Shown here piece after piece: positions 10,701 through 20,211 of a stretch of DNA of 64,000 nt (position 1 is its first letter; the number at the start of each line of letters is the position of its first letter). This DNA comes from Phycisphaerae bacterium (GTDB lineage: Bacteria > Planctomycetota > Phycisphaerae > Phycisphaerales > UBA1924). The stretch lies in contig JAUILU010000001.1 in NCBI GenBank assembly GCA_030432905.1, forward strand, positions 1,240,001-1,304,000. The letters run 5' to 3'. The notes under the pieces are model-generated. The model was not told the DNA's origin and did no database searches. It saw nothing but the letters and a program-made list of their open reading frames with translations. The position numbers and the translations under genes are program-made.

Positions 10701-11552
10701 ATGCGTGTGCTCATGCCGACCCGCTCGATCGTGATACTGCTCTCGTTGCTCGCCGCCGGTGCAGCGGAGGCCCAGGACCGCACACGCACCGAGTTGCAGG
10801 AAGAAAACCGGGCGCTCCGCGACGAACTCGAGAAGCAGACCTCACGCGCCAATGAACTCGAATCCAGAGTCGATCAGCTGCTGAGCGAGCGGCGTTCGCT
10901 CATGGGCACGCTCCGCCAGACGGAGAACCTCATCTCGTCGCTCCGCCGGCAACTCGGCGCGACCGACGCCCCGCCGCCCGCGAGACTGATGGCGCAGGTC
11001 CCCTCCGACCCGCTCGCCTCGCCCGCGTCGATGCTGCGCGAACTCAAGAGCATGTACCGGGTTGAGATGCTCAACGTCAAGAACGAGACCGAAGCCGAGA
11101 AGGCCGAGTACATCAAGAAGCTCAAGCTCTGGTGCCGACTGACCCACCAGAAGCTCCGCGGCAAACGCACATGGGTCGTCAAGCTCGAAGACATGGCAAG
11201 GCTCGGCAAAGACTCGCTCGTCGTGCGGATGACCGTCGTCGATGAGAACACGGGCCTGCCGATCGGCGAAGCGTTCGACGTCCAGTTCCCGAAGCGGTTC
11301 CAGGAACAGTTCAACCGCGGCTCGCGCACCGACCGCTGGGAGCTGACCTCGCTTGTGATCGCAAAGCCTGTCTTCAACGAGAACCACGTGTCGCGGGGCG
11401 TGTTCGAGTTCCCGACGCTCGTTGGGCCGATGGTCGAATTCGACTTCGAGCTTAACTGGGAGGGGCTGCGAGCCTGGGAACCAGAGCCAAAGGACGATCA
11501 GCCAGCGGAAGACGCGGAGCCAGCAGAGGCTTCGGCGGAACCGAACGCGTAG
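10701..11552 (+). CDS. Exported coiled-coil protein of unknown function
   Basis: ATG at 10701 followed by a signal peptide (LLSLLAAGAAEAQ) and Glu/Leu-rich coiled coil. Confidence 0.7.
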   Translation: MRVLMPTRSIVILLSLLAAGAAEAQDRTRTELQEENRALRDELEKQTSRANELESRVDQLLSERRSLMGTLRQTENLISSLRRQLGATDAPPPARLMAQVPSDPLASPASMLRELKSMYRVEMLNVKNETEAEKAEYIKKLKLWCRLTHQKLRGKRTWVVKLEDMARLGKDSLVVRMTVVDENTGLPIGEAFDVQFPKRFQEQFNRGSRTDRWELTSLVIAKPVFNENHVSRGVFEFPTLVGPMVEFDFELNWEGLRAWEPEPKDDQPAEDAEPAEASAEPNA

Positions 11553-12229
11553 TCGCCGAGCCCCTTGGGCGGGTACTTCCCGCCTGACTTTCGGCGGAGT
11601 TCTTTGCGGAGTTGCAGCCGCATCGTGTCGATCTCGCGCTGGAGCTTTGCGTTGGCGTCTCTGCCTTTGAGCTGCTCGAACGGGATGGGATGACCGAACA
11701 TGACCATCGTCCGTCCGCCTCGGCGTGGGAGTTTCTCAGTCCTTGGCCACGCATCGAACGCGCCCTCGACCGCGACCGGGATCACCGGGCACTTGGCGCG
11801 GCGCATGATGAGCGAGGCACCGTCGCGGAACGGGACCATCTGGCCGTCGTAGGTCCGCGAGCCCTCCGGGAAGATCAGCACGGTCTCGCCCTTGTTCAGC
11901 CTCTCGATAATGTCGCGGATCGCCTGGACGTCGCCCTCGCCGTCACGGATCGGGACGACATTGATGCGTTTGAGAATTGCCCCGAGGATCGGGTTCTTGA
12001 ACAGGCTTGCCCGCGCGAGGTAGGTGATGTCACGCTGCGTGATGTCACAGCCGATCAGCGGCGGATCGAGGAACGACTGGTGATTGGCGACGATCAGGTT
12101 CGCGCCGGTCGCGGGCACGCGGTCTGAATGCAGGAACACCGCGCGGGTCGAGAGCTTGTGGTAGATCCAGCACAGCCGACGGATCGTGGAATAGGTCAGG
12201 TTGCCCCGGCTGGGCTTCTTCTCGCTCAT
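11498..12229 (-). CDS. plsC: 1-acyl-sn-glycerol-3-phosphate acyltransferase
   Basis: NHQSFLDP (HxxxxD-like) and FPEGSRTYDG motifs; start overlaps cmk stop (ATGA). Confidence 0.88.
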   Translation of the reverse strand: MSEKKPSRGNLTYSTIRRLCWIYHKLSTRAVFLHSDRVPATGANLIVANHQSFLDPPLIGCDITQRDITYLARASLFKNPILGAILKRINVVPIRDGEGDVQAIRDIIERLNKGETVLIFPEGSRTYDGQMVPFRDGASLIMRRAKCPVIPVAVEGAFDAWPRTEKLPRRGGRTMVMFGHPIPFEQLKGRDANAKLQREIDTMRLQLRKELRRKSGGKYPPKGLGDYAFGSAEASAGSASSAG

Positions 12230-12975
12230 GACGAAGCAGCAGCCAGCTTGACGCGGACCTTGACGACCAGAAGATCGACGACCTCGTCGATCGTGATCGG
12301 GCTGGTGTCGATCCGCATGGCATCGTCGGGGCAAATCAGCGGGCCGTCGGCGCGGGTCGAGTCTCGCGAATCGCGGAGCAGGATGTCCTGCAAAAGAACG
12401 TCTTCGCTCGGCGCGTCGATTCCGGCTTCGAGCATCTGCTCACGCCGGCGCCGGGCGCGAACCGCGGGGTCGGCATCAAGATAAAACTTCACCGCGGCAT
12501 CGGGGAACACAACCGAGCCCTGGTCTCTGCCTTCGGTGACAAGACGCGGGTGCTGCTGACCGATTAGCCGCTGCTTGCGCACCATGTGCTCGCGGACCTT
12601 GCCGATCGCAGCGATCTGCGAGACAGCCTTGGTCACATCAGTATCACGGATGCGTTCGTTCAAGGGCTTGAGCCAGGCAAGGATCGCGGGCGGGTCGGTC
12701 GTCCAGTCGAAGTGCAGATCCGCATCGACCACCCTCTCGAGCACGGCCGGCACGTCGGCGAGGTCGATTTTGTGATCGAGTGCGATCGCCGCTGCGGCTC
12801 GGTACATCGCGCCGGTATCGAGAAAGTCCAGCCCGAGTCGGGCGGCGAGCAATCGGGCGACCGTTGATTTGCCCGTGCCCGCTGGGCCGTCGAGCGTGAC
12901 AACGATCGGGCCCTCGACCGGGATCCCGGCGTCGTTGGTCAGGGTGGTCTTCTGGTCGTCGGTCAAAGTAGTCAC
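12226..12975 (-). CDS. cmk: Cytidylate kinase (GTG start)
   Basis: DGPAGTGKSTVARLLA P-loop; DFLDTGAMYRAAA; EGRDQGSVVFPDA. Confidence 0.93.
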   Translation of the reverse strand: MTTLTDDQKTTLTNDAGIPVEGPIVVTLDGPAGTGKSTVARLLAARLGLDFLDTGAMYRAAAAIALDHKIDLADVPAVLERVVDADLHFDWTTDPPAILAWLKPLNERIRDTDVTKAVSQIAAIGKVREHMVRKQRLIGQQHPRLVTEGRDQGSVVFPDAAVKFYLDADPAVRARRRREQMLEAGIDAPSEDVLLQDILLRDSRDSTRADGPLICPDDAMRIDTSPITIDEVVDLLVVKVRVKLAAASS

Positions 12976-13009
12976 GTGCTCTTCGCCTCGGAAACGGTCT
13001 GCTGCCAGT

Positions 13010-14017
13010 TTACTTCTTCGCGGTCGCTACACCAACCGCGTGTTCGAGCGCCCAGCGGGAGAGATCGGTCCCCTTCGACGCATCGCCCTGTCCTATATAC
13101 CGCACGGCGATCGTCCCGTCGAATCCGACAGCAGCGACGGTGCTGACCAGCGGCTGGAGCTCGTAGGGCGAGTGGACGGGCGGATCGGGCTCTTCGTCCT
13201 CGAAGTCGTCGTCGCCCCCGAGCACCGCGTCGAGAAGGCCCTTGAGACCGTCGCCGCCGAACTCGGCGTCGTCAGCGTCGTCGAGGCTCTCTTCGGTCTC
13301 TTCTTCTTCAACATCAGCCGGTGCGGGCTTCTTCTTTTCTTCTTTCGGTTCTGGCTCCGGCGGGTGCTCGGGCATCTCGGGCTCGGTCAGGTCCATCGTC
13401 GTGGCGCTGATGACCGACGCGTACGGCACGAGCTTGCGGAGGTACGCCTCGGGGTCCTGCGACGTGATCGCGGCCGCGAAGTCCGGGAACGTGCCCACGC
13501 GGAAGCCACCGATCTTCTTGATGAGCTCGGTCACACGCTCCGGCTTCTCAGTCAATCCCTTGGTGGGCGAGATGAGCACGTTCATGTCGAGCTTGTCTGC
13601 GGTATCAACGATCTGACGGAACCGATCGACGGTGAAGTCGAGGAAGTCGTCGGAGTCTTCACTGTCGATCGAAATCGCGGCGGCGTTGCATCCGAGGATG
13701 TGAGCCGCACGAAGCACCTTGCGGATCCGGTCCACGCCCGCGTTGCCGACGGTGTCGCTCTCGTGCGCCAGCTTCATCGGTTCTGGCTCGATGAGCAGCA
13801 GGCACGAGCACCTTTCCTTGTCGGCTCGCTCGCGGAACTTCTCGAGCCGAGAGGGCGTCGCGCCGGCGAGCAGGTCGGTAGTGATGTTCAGGCCGTTGAG
13901 GTCCAGCGTCTGCCTGGCGTATGAGGGCAGATCGTCGAAGGCGAGCTTCGGCTTGGCACCCTTTCGGGAGGGCCTGATCATCGACGCAACGGAATCGGTA
14001 TGGAGGGTCAGCAGCAT
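13010..14017 (-). CDS. Sugar phosphate isomerase/epimerase-like TIM-barrel protein with acidic insertion
   Basis: TIM-barrel-like pattern (HTDS, LLIEPEPMKLAHES, VGTFPDF); start assigned at MLLTLHTDS. Confidence 0.6.
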   Translation of the reverse strand: MLLTLHTDSVASMIRPSRKGAKPKLAFDDLPSYARQTLDLNGLNITTDLLAGATPSRLEKFRERADKERCSCLLLIEPEPMKLAHESDTVGNAGVDRIRKVLRAAHILGCNAAAISIDSEDSDDFLDFTVDRFRQIVDTADKLDMNVLISPTKGLTEKPERVTELIKKIGGFRVGTFPDFAAAITSQDPEAYLRKLVPYASVISATTMDLTEPEMPEHPPEPEPKEEKKKPAPADVEEEETEESLDDADDAEFGGDGLKGLLDAVLGGDDDFEDEEPDPPVHSPYELQPLVSTVAAVGFDGTIAVRYIGQGDASKGTDLSRWALEHAVGVATAKK

Positions 14018-14165
14018 GGGTTGAGTCAGCGTATAACCCACAGAGCGCGGTGGCCAGCGTGCGGGCCAAAGCGGCCAGGTCATTCCCAAGACACCAAGGC
14101 CCCATCCCGCTAGTATGGCCCGATCCGGCCGATGACCGGCCCTAGACAAGCATGGAGCGACGAAC

Positions 14166-14546
14166 ATGGCAGTTCCCGACGACCGACGCTACGCCGAATC
14201 TCACGAATGGCACATGCCCCACGGGGACCTGATCGTAATCGGGCTGACCCAGTTCGCCGTTGACCAGCTGACAGACATCACCTTCGCAGAGCTCAAGGAC
14301 GAGGGCACCGTTGTTGAGGCGGGCGACGAGATCGGCGAAGTCGAGTCCGTCAAGACCTCTAGCGACGTCTACTCGGGCGTCGCGGGAGAGATCGTTGAAG
14401 TGAACCCCGCGCTCGCCGACGACCCGGGCCTGCTCAACACCGACCCGTTCGGTGACGGCTGGCTCGTCAAGCTCCGCCCCTCGGACCCGAGCGAGATGGA
14501 CTCGCTCATGGACGCCGAGGCCTACGAGCAGAAGAACCCCAGCTGA
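14166..14546 (+). CDS. gcvH: Glycine cleavage system H protein
   Basis: Lipoyl-lysine motif GEVESVKTSSDVYSGVAGEIVEVN. Confidence 0.94.
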   Translation: MAVPDDRRYAESHEWHMPHGDLIVIGLTQFAVDQLTDITFAELKDEGTVVEAGDEIGEVESVKTSSDVYSGVAGEIVEVNPALADDPGLLNTDPFGDGWLVKLRPSDPSEMDSLMDAEAYEQKNPS

Positions 14547-14587
14547 GCGGGCATGAAATCGGCTCGGCACAACACGCAACTACTGGC

Positions 14588-15322
14588 ATGATCACCTGCA
14601 ACGCAGTCACGAAGTCGTACGACCTCGGCGATCGGTCCGTGCAGGCGCTCCGCGGCGTGGACATGTCGATCGAAGAGCCCGGCTTCTACGCGATCATGGG
14701 CCGATCCGGCAGCGGCAAGAGCACGCTGCTCCACCTGCTCTGCGCACTTGACCGACCAGACTCGGGCGAGATTCATATCGCGGGCCGGGCGATCCATTCG
14801 CTCAGCGAACGCGACGCCACGACCTTTCGCGGCAGCGAGATCGGGATCGTGTTCCAGCAGTTTAACCTGATCTCGACACTCAGCGCACGAGAGAACGTGA
14901 GCCTGCCGGGCGATCTTCGCGGGTTTGAGAGCAAAGAGCTGCGCCGGCGGAGCGAAGAGCTTCTCGATCGGCTCGGACTCGGCGACCGCATGGACCACCT
15001 GCCCCAAGCGCTCTCGGGCGGCGAGCAGCAACGCGTCGCGATCGCGCGGTCGCTCCTGTTCAAGCCGCCCGTGCTTTTCGCAGACGAGCCGACGGGCAAC
15101 CTAGATTCAGGCTCGAGCGCCAAGCTCTGGGCACTGCTCGGCGAGATCGCAACCGAAGACAACATGACCGTGGTCATGGTGACGCACGAAGCCACCGCAG
15201 CAGCGCACTGCCAGCGCGTCTTCGTGCTCGTGGACGGCAAAATGACCGGAGACTTTGAGGTGGAGGGTGCCGATGGGCTCGGCGTCGCGGCTCGCTATTC
15301 GGAGCTTACTGGCCAGGCGTAA
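14588..15322 (+). CDS. ABC transporter ATP-binding protein, LolD/MacB type
   Basis: [41 protein letters not shown]. Confidence 0.92.
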   Translation: MITCNAVTKSYDLGDRSVQALRGVDMSIEEPGFYAIMGRSGSGKSTLLHLLCALDRPDSGEIHIAGRAIHSLSERDATTFRGSEIGIVFQQFNLISTLSARENVSLPGDLRGFESKELRRRSEELLDRLGLGDRMDHLPQALSGGEQQRVAIARSLLFKPPVLFADEPTGNLDSGSSAKLWALLGEIATEDNMTVVMVTHEATAAAHCQRVFVLVDGKMTGDFEVEGADGLGVAARYSELTGQA

Positions 15323-18035
15323 CAGGACGGCTCTGCTCGTTCTCGCTGTGGCTCTGTCGGCGCTGCTCATCGCGGCGGTGTCGACCGCGATGACGTCGAT
15401 CCAGGGCTCACTCACCGAACGCATCGCCTCGACCATCGGCAAATCCGACGTCGTCATCAAACCCCGCGGCACGGGCCAGACCATATTCGAGCAGTGGATC
15501 GACCAAGCCAAAACGTGGGAAGGTGTTGAATCCGTCGCGGGCCGATTCGAGAGCCCGCTCTCACTCCGCGCGACGATCGAGCTGTACAAACCAATAGAAG
15601 ACGAAAACGGCGAGCACCGGCTCATCCGCACGCAGTCGATGGTCACATCGATGGGCAACGGGTTCGAGGTGGGCACCACCGACCGGATCCGCCCGCTGCC
15701 GATCGTCGAAGGTCGGCTGCCCCGGAACGACAACGAGATCGCGATCGACACCCTGCTCGCCGACCGGCTCGCGGGGCGCAAGGGCGACTCGGGCGCGATG
15801 GGCGGTGCGATCACCATGCGTGATGTGCTGCTCAACCAGAACGAAGAGCTCGATGCTCCGAAGCTCGGCAAACGAGAAGCCGACGAGTTCAACGACAACG
15901 TGCAGATTAAAATCGGCGACACCATCGAACAGGTCACAGGTTTGGCCAGACGGACCGGCGCGATCCTGACGGTGGTCGGCATCGTCGAGCCCCCACCGCT
16001 GGGTGGCAGGCCTCAGGCGTACATGACGCGGTCGGCGCTCGCGAATCTGTCGGGTCAGCCGGGCAAGGTCACCGCGGTCGAGATCCTGCTGAACGAAGAC
16101 ACGGAGGCCGCGGCGTTTGTCGAACGCACCGTCGCGTCGCTCTCCGAGGACGCCGAGCGGCGTGTGATCATCCAGACAACCGCGAAGGTGACCTCGGGCC
16201 TGCACAAGAACATGCGCGCAAGCCGGATCGGGATGGTCCTAGCCTCTGCGATCGCGTTCCTGTCAGCGTCGTTCATCATCATGACCGGGCTGACCGTTGA
16301 CGTCGCCCAGCGCCAGCACGAACTGGCGGTCCTGCGTTGCATCGGCGGCCGAAAGCTCCAACTCGCAAAGAGCCAGATCCTCAGCGGGCTCATCATCGGC
16401 GGGCTGGGCGCGATCATCGGCACGCCGACGGGCATCTTCCTCTGCGGCGTCCTGATGCATCTGCTCCGCGACCAGCTCCGCGCGGGGCTCATCCTCACTT
16501 GGTGGCCCGTCGTGCTCGCGGGCACAGGCTCGATCCTGGCGGGCTTGGTCGGTGCGCTCTGGCCCGCGTGGAAGGCATCGAGCACGAGCCCGCTCCGGGC
16601 GCTCAGCCCGCGCGTCACAGCGGTTAAAGGAAAATCAATCGCGATCGTCGGCGTGCTGGGTCTGGCGGGCCTTGCCATTCAGTTTGCGACCGTTCGCCTG
16701 CCGACGAGCGGCGACGCTGTCTTCTTCTTGTACATCTTCATCGGGCTGCCCGCGATGTTCGTTGGCTACTTCATGCTGGGCGTGCCCGCGGTGGTGCTTG
16801 GGTCGAGGCTGCTCGGGCCGACGATCTCGAAGCTGCTGGGTCTCCCGCCCAGGATTCTTGAGCGGACGATCGCGCAGACCCCCTACCGCTTCGGCTTTAC
16901 AGCGGGCGCGATGATGGGCGGGCTGGCGCTGATGATCTCGATCTGGACACAGGGCGGCTCGGTCATGCGTGACTGGCTGGGCAACCTCAAATTCCCCGAT
17001 GCGTTCGTCAGCGGGCTCTCGCTCTCGCCCGAGGCGCAAACAACGCTCGAAGAACTCCCGTTCGTAACCGGCACGTGCGCGATCACGCTTCACCCAGTCG
17101 AGACCGACGTGTTCGGCGTGTCGGGCATGACCAAATACCGCTCGTCGTTCATCGCGTTCGAGCCCGAGGTGTTCTTCGACATCGCGGAGCTTCAGTTCGT
17201 CGAGGGCGACGCGGAGACCGCAAAGCGCAGGCTCATCGAGGGCGGTGCGATCATGGTCGCCCGCGAGTTCAAGGTCGCCAAGGGCCTCGGTGTCGGCGAC
17301 ACGTTCGTCTGCACCGACAACGGCGAGCAGCACGAATTCGAGATCGTCGGCGTCGTCACCAGCCCGGGACTCGACATCGTCAGCAAGTTCTTCAACATCG
17401 GCGAGGAGTACACCCAGCAGGCTATCCACGCTGTGTTCGGCTCGCGTGACGACATGATCGAGCACTTCGGCAACACCTCGATCAACCTCATCCAGATCGA
17501 TCTCGACCAGAGTTTCGACGACGCCGAGGCCATCGAGATCATCCGCACAGCTCTGTTCAACCACGCCATCATGGACGCCGGAAGCGGGCGCGCGATCAAG
17601 AGCCAGCTCCGGTTCGTGCTAGGCGGCGCGATCGGCGCCTCGACCATCGTCGGCGTGTGCTCCATGCTTGTCGCGTGTTTCGGTGTCGCGAACCTGATCG
17701 CAGCGGGCATCGAAGCAAGGCGTTTCGAGTTCGGCGTGCTCCGGGGCGTGGGCGCTCAGAAAGCGCTGCTGCTCCGGCTCGTGATCGGTGAAGCGCTCAT
17801 CATCGCCGCGGCGGCGTGCGTGCTCGGGTCAGCGATGGGGTTGCAGGGCGCGTGGGCAGGCCGACGCATGAACTCGCTGATCATGGGGCTGGAACTCAAG
17901 CCGCACATCCCGGCGATCGGGATCAGCCTGGGATGGGTCATGGTGATCGTCATCACCGTCGCGGCTGCGGTGCCCGCGGGTTACTTCATCATGCGAACGA
18001 GCCCGAGAGCGCTGCTGCAGAGCAAGTCCGGCTAG
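15273..18035 (+). CDS. ABC transporter permease with two FtsX-type units
   Basis: FtsX-like TM blocks and MacB periplasmic-like core; overlaps the 3' end of the ATPase gene. Confidence 0.88.
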   Translation: MGSASRLAIRSLLARRNRTALLVLAVALSALLIAAVSTAMTSIQGSLTERIASTIGKSDVVIKPRGTGQTIFEQWIDQAKTWEGVESVAGRFESPLSLRATIELYKPIEDENGEHRLIRTQSMVTSMGNGFEVGTTDRIRPLPIVEGRLPRNDNEIAIDTLLADRLAGRKGDSGAMGGAITMRDVLLNQNEELDAPKLGKREADEFNDNVQIKIGDTIEQVTGLARRTGAILTVVGIVEPPPLGGRPQAYMTRSALANLSGQPGKVTAVEILLNEDTEAAAFVERTVASLSEDAERRVIIQTTAKVTSGLHKNMRASRIGMVLASAIAFLSASFIIMTGLTVDVAQRQHELAVLRCIGGRKLQLAKSQILSGLIIGGLGAIIGTPTGIFLCGVLMHLLRDQLRAGLILTWWPVVLAGTGSILAGLVGALWPAWKASSTSPLRALSPRVTAVKGKSIAIVGVLGLAGLAIQFATVRLPTSGDAVFFLYIFIGLPAMFVGYFMLGVPAVVLGSRLLGPTISKLLGLPPRILERTIAQTPYRFGFTAGAMMGGLALMISIWTQGGSVMRDWLGNLKFPDAFVSGLSLSPEAQTTLEELPFVTGTCAITLHPVETDVFGVSGMTKYRSSFIAFEPEVFFDIAELQFVEGDAETAKRRLIEGGAIMVAREFKVAKGLGVGDTFVCTDNGEQHEFEIVGVVTSPGLDIVSKFFNIGEEYTQQAIHAVFGSRDDMIEHFGNTSINLIQIDLDQSFDDAEAIEIIRTALFNHAIMDAGSGRAIKSQLRFVLGGAIGASTIVGVCSMLVACFGVANLIAAGIEARRFEFGVLRGVGAQKALLLRLVIGEALIIAAAACVLGSAMGLQGAWAGRRMNSLIMGLELKPHIPAIGISLGWVMVIVITVAAAVPAGYFIMRTSPRALLQSKSG

Positions 18036-18622
18036 AACTCGTCGTGCGAGAGCGCGGCCCGCTCTTGTCTGAGCGCCTTGGCGATCAGCACCACAACACC
18101 GAAGAGAAACAGGACGATGCCAATCCCGGAACCGATCTGCACTATCGGGAGCATGGTTGCCACCCAGTCACGCACGCTCGGCGCAACCCGGTACACCTGC
18201 GGATGCTCGAAGGAGCCTTGGATGCTGATCGAGACCTCGCCGTGGGCTGGCGAGGTGAAGACCGCCAGCGCGCGCCGGGATCGCTCGAAGCCGGGCATGA
18301 TCTTCTGCCGGACACGCCAGTCCATGGATTCTGTTTCGATTAACTCGCCCGTCTTGCGATCTGTAACCGTGACCACAAGGTCGTCGGGTGCTGGCAGCAG
18401 AGGTTGATTGACGGTGATGTGCGTGCCGGCGAGTTCTCTCCAGATCGCGATTTCTTTGTCTGGAGCGACGTCGAGTTCAACCGAGGCGGGCACCGTGATG
18501 CCGTGGCCCGTGGCCATGATCTGTGTCCAGGACACCATCATCGTGGCGAACGAGCCAATGAAAATCACGATCCCGAGCAGGATCGCGAGAATTGCGATGA
18601 TTGTCAGCCGTCTGATCCGCAT
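18032..18622 (-). CDS. Membrane protein of unknown function
   Basis: N- and C-terminal TM segments (LTIIAILAILLGIVIFIGSF; IGSGIGIVLFLFGVVVLI). Confidence 0.6.
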   Translation of the reverse strand: MRIRRLTIIAILAILLGIVIFIGSFATMMVSWTQIMATGHGITVPASVELDVAPDKEIAIWRELAGTHITVNQPLLPAPDDLVVTVTDRKTGELIETESMDWRVRQKIMPGFERSRRALAVFTSPAHGEVSISIQGSFEHPQVYRVAPSVRDWVATMLPIVQIGSGIGIVLFLFGVVVLIAKALRQERAALSHDEF

Positions 18623-18671
18623 GCCGGCACGAGTGTAACTCGAAACTCATCTTGGCGACCGACACGCGGAC

Positions 18672-19463
18672 TCACGCCTCAACCAACGCCTTGAGTTTCT
18701 GCAGCCCGTCGAGCCAGCCTTCTTCAAAGCCAGCGGGCAGGTCGTCATCGAACTCGCCCGACATCCGGTGGTCCACCTTCACAGTCGTGACGCCGGCTTC
18801 CTCTTCGAATGTGATGGTCATGTTGATGACCATCGCCGAGGGGATGGTGCAGTCGCCCCGCATACGGATTGACTTGTTCGGCTTGATCATCGTGATCTCG
18901 GCGAGCGAGTTGAAGCCGCCGTCGGGGAGTTCCATGTAGAAATGTCCACCCAGTTCGCGGTCACACCGGGCCGGCCTTTTCGTGATGTCGTCCTCAGTCT
19001 CGAAGAACCACTTGTGCGTGTCCTCGAACCACGCCTCGAAAACGGTTTCTTTCTTCGCGTTGATATCGATCTGTGTCTGAACCGTCGCGATGCGCGCCGG
19101 GCGGTCTGAAATCTTGGCGGACATGCCGAGCTCCTTCTGTTCTGCGAGGCGCTTGAGCGAGAGCAACGAGCCCGCCCATGAGTCCTCGTATTTGCTGACC
19201 CACCGCTCATAGATCTGCCGGAGCGGGACGGCATTGAGATGGTTAAACCTCTGCCGACCCTCCTTGGTCGCGACAAGCAAGCCCGCTTCTTCCAGCACGC
19301 CCAGGTGCTTCATCACACCGAACCGGCTCATCGCGGGCACAGCATCAACGAGCTGGCTCGTGGTCTTCGGGCCGGTGCGGAGCTGGTCGAGCAGGTCCCG
19401 GCGTGTCGGGTCCGACAGCGCACGCCACACCAGATCCAACGGGTTGGCTTGGTCATCATCCAT
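18672..19463 (-). CDS. ArsR-family HTH regulator fused to SRPBCC (AHSA1-like) domain
   Basis: N-terminal LVWRALSDPTRRDLLDQLRTGPKTTSQLVD wHTH; C-terminal VFEAWF...GGHFYMEL...VDHRMSGEFDD...GWLDGLQKLKAL. Confidence 0.85.
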   Translation of the reverse strand: MDDDQANPLDLVWRALSDPTRRDLLDQLRTGPKTTSQLVDAVPAMSRFGVMKHLGVLEEAGLLVATKEGRQRFNHLNAVPLRQIYERWVSKYEDSWAGSLLSLKRLAEQKELGMSAKISDRPARIATVQTQIDINAKKETVFEAWFEDTHKWFFETEDDITKRPARCDRELGGHFYMELPDGGFNSLAEITMIKPNKSIRMRGDCTIPSAMVINMTITFEEEAGVTTVKVDHRMSGEFDDDLPAGFEEGWLDGLQKLKALVEA

Positions 19464-19471
19464 GATTCAAA

Positions 19472-19482
19472 CTGTCTGACAG
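19472..19482. promoter_or_regulatory. Perfect palindrome CTGTC-T-GACAG just upstream of the ArsR-SRPBCC start
   Basis: Read directly; 9 nt upstream of the start codon. Confidence 0.35.
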
Positions 19483-19504
19483 AACGCTCCGTGCGGTCTG
19501 AGGT

Positions 19505-20014
19505 TTAGAAAATCGGGGGCAGGCCTGTAGCGCGGCGGGTGGCGCTGATCTGGGCGGCGTGGAAGCCGTCGTGGAACGAAAGCGAAGCGCCGAGCTGCGC
19601 AAGAGTGCTGGCAAACTGTGCGAGATCACCCTCGATCGGGCGCATGAGTTCTTCGTCGGAAAGCGATCCGAGCCAGGCCTCGAGTTTCTCGCGGCGCTCG
19701 TTCATCGCAGCAATCAGTTCATCGCGCGACGGGTAGTCGCCGGCGTCGGTTTTCGGGGTTGAGTTCATGCCGAAGAGTTCGTCCCAAGACTCGGGCAACG
19801 CCCCGGCGTCGCCCGCCAGCGCCTTGAGAAAGTAGTTGTCGGTCGACGCAACATGCCCCACCACCCAAGCGGCGTTGTTAGCGCCCTCGAATGCGGGCTT
19901 GTGGAACAGTTCGTCCGGCGTCTTCTCGAGCATCATGTTGAGAAAGTTCCTGCCGAATCGGAGCGAATCGAGCGTGACCTTACGGAGACTGGAATCAGTT
20001 GTTGCGTTCGACAT
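19505..20014 (-). CDS. DinB-family protein
   Basis: LRFGRNFLNMMLEKTPDELFHKP...NNAAWVVGHVASTDNYFL...LSFHDGFHAAQISATRR. Confidence 0.82.
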   Translation of the reverse strand: MSNATTDSSLRKVTLDSLRFGRNFLNMMLEKTPDELFHKPAFEGANNAAWVVGHVASTDNYFLKALAGDAGALPESWDELFGMNSTPKTDAGDYPSRDELIAAMNERREKLEAWLGSLSDEELMRPIEGDLAQFASTLAQLGASLSFHDGFHAAQISATRRATGLPPIF

Positions 20015-20081
20015 GGTCTTTGCGTCCTTGTGTGATGCTCTGCTGCCAGCCGAGCGCCCATCGCCCGGATCCGTGTGATAT

Positions 20082-20117
20082 ATATGTGACTATACAGTCA
20101 CATATCATGCCTGTCAA
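20082..20117 (-). promoter_or_regulatory. Sigma70-type promoter with embedded operator palindrome for the dinB/arsR-SRPBCC operon
   Basis: Minus strand TTGACA (20117-20112), 17 nt, TATAGT (20094-20089); perfect inverted repeat ATATGTGACT-ATAC-AGTCACATAT at 20082-20105. Confidence 0.75.
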
Positions 20118-20211
20118 TCGGATTGAACCATCAGAACCTCAAAATCGCCGTACGATGCCGAGGTGAGACGGCTCAATCCGCCTACTATCAACCTAACGAA
20201 AGGCGGCGGCG

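Noticed and set aside
14018-14165. Glycine riboswitch upstream of gcvH
   Set aside because: Short divergent intergenic region without the tandem aptamer conserved elements
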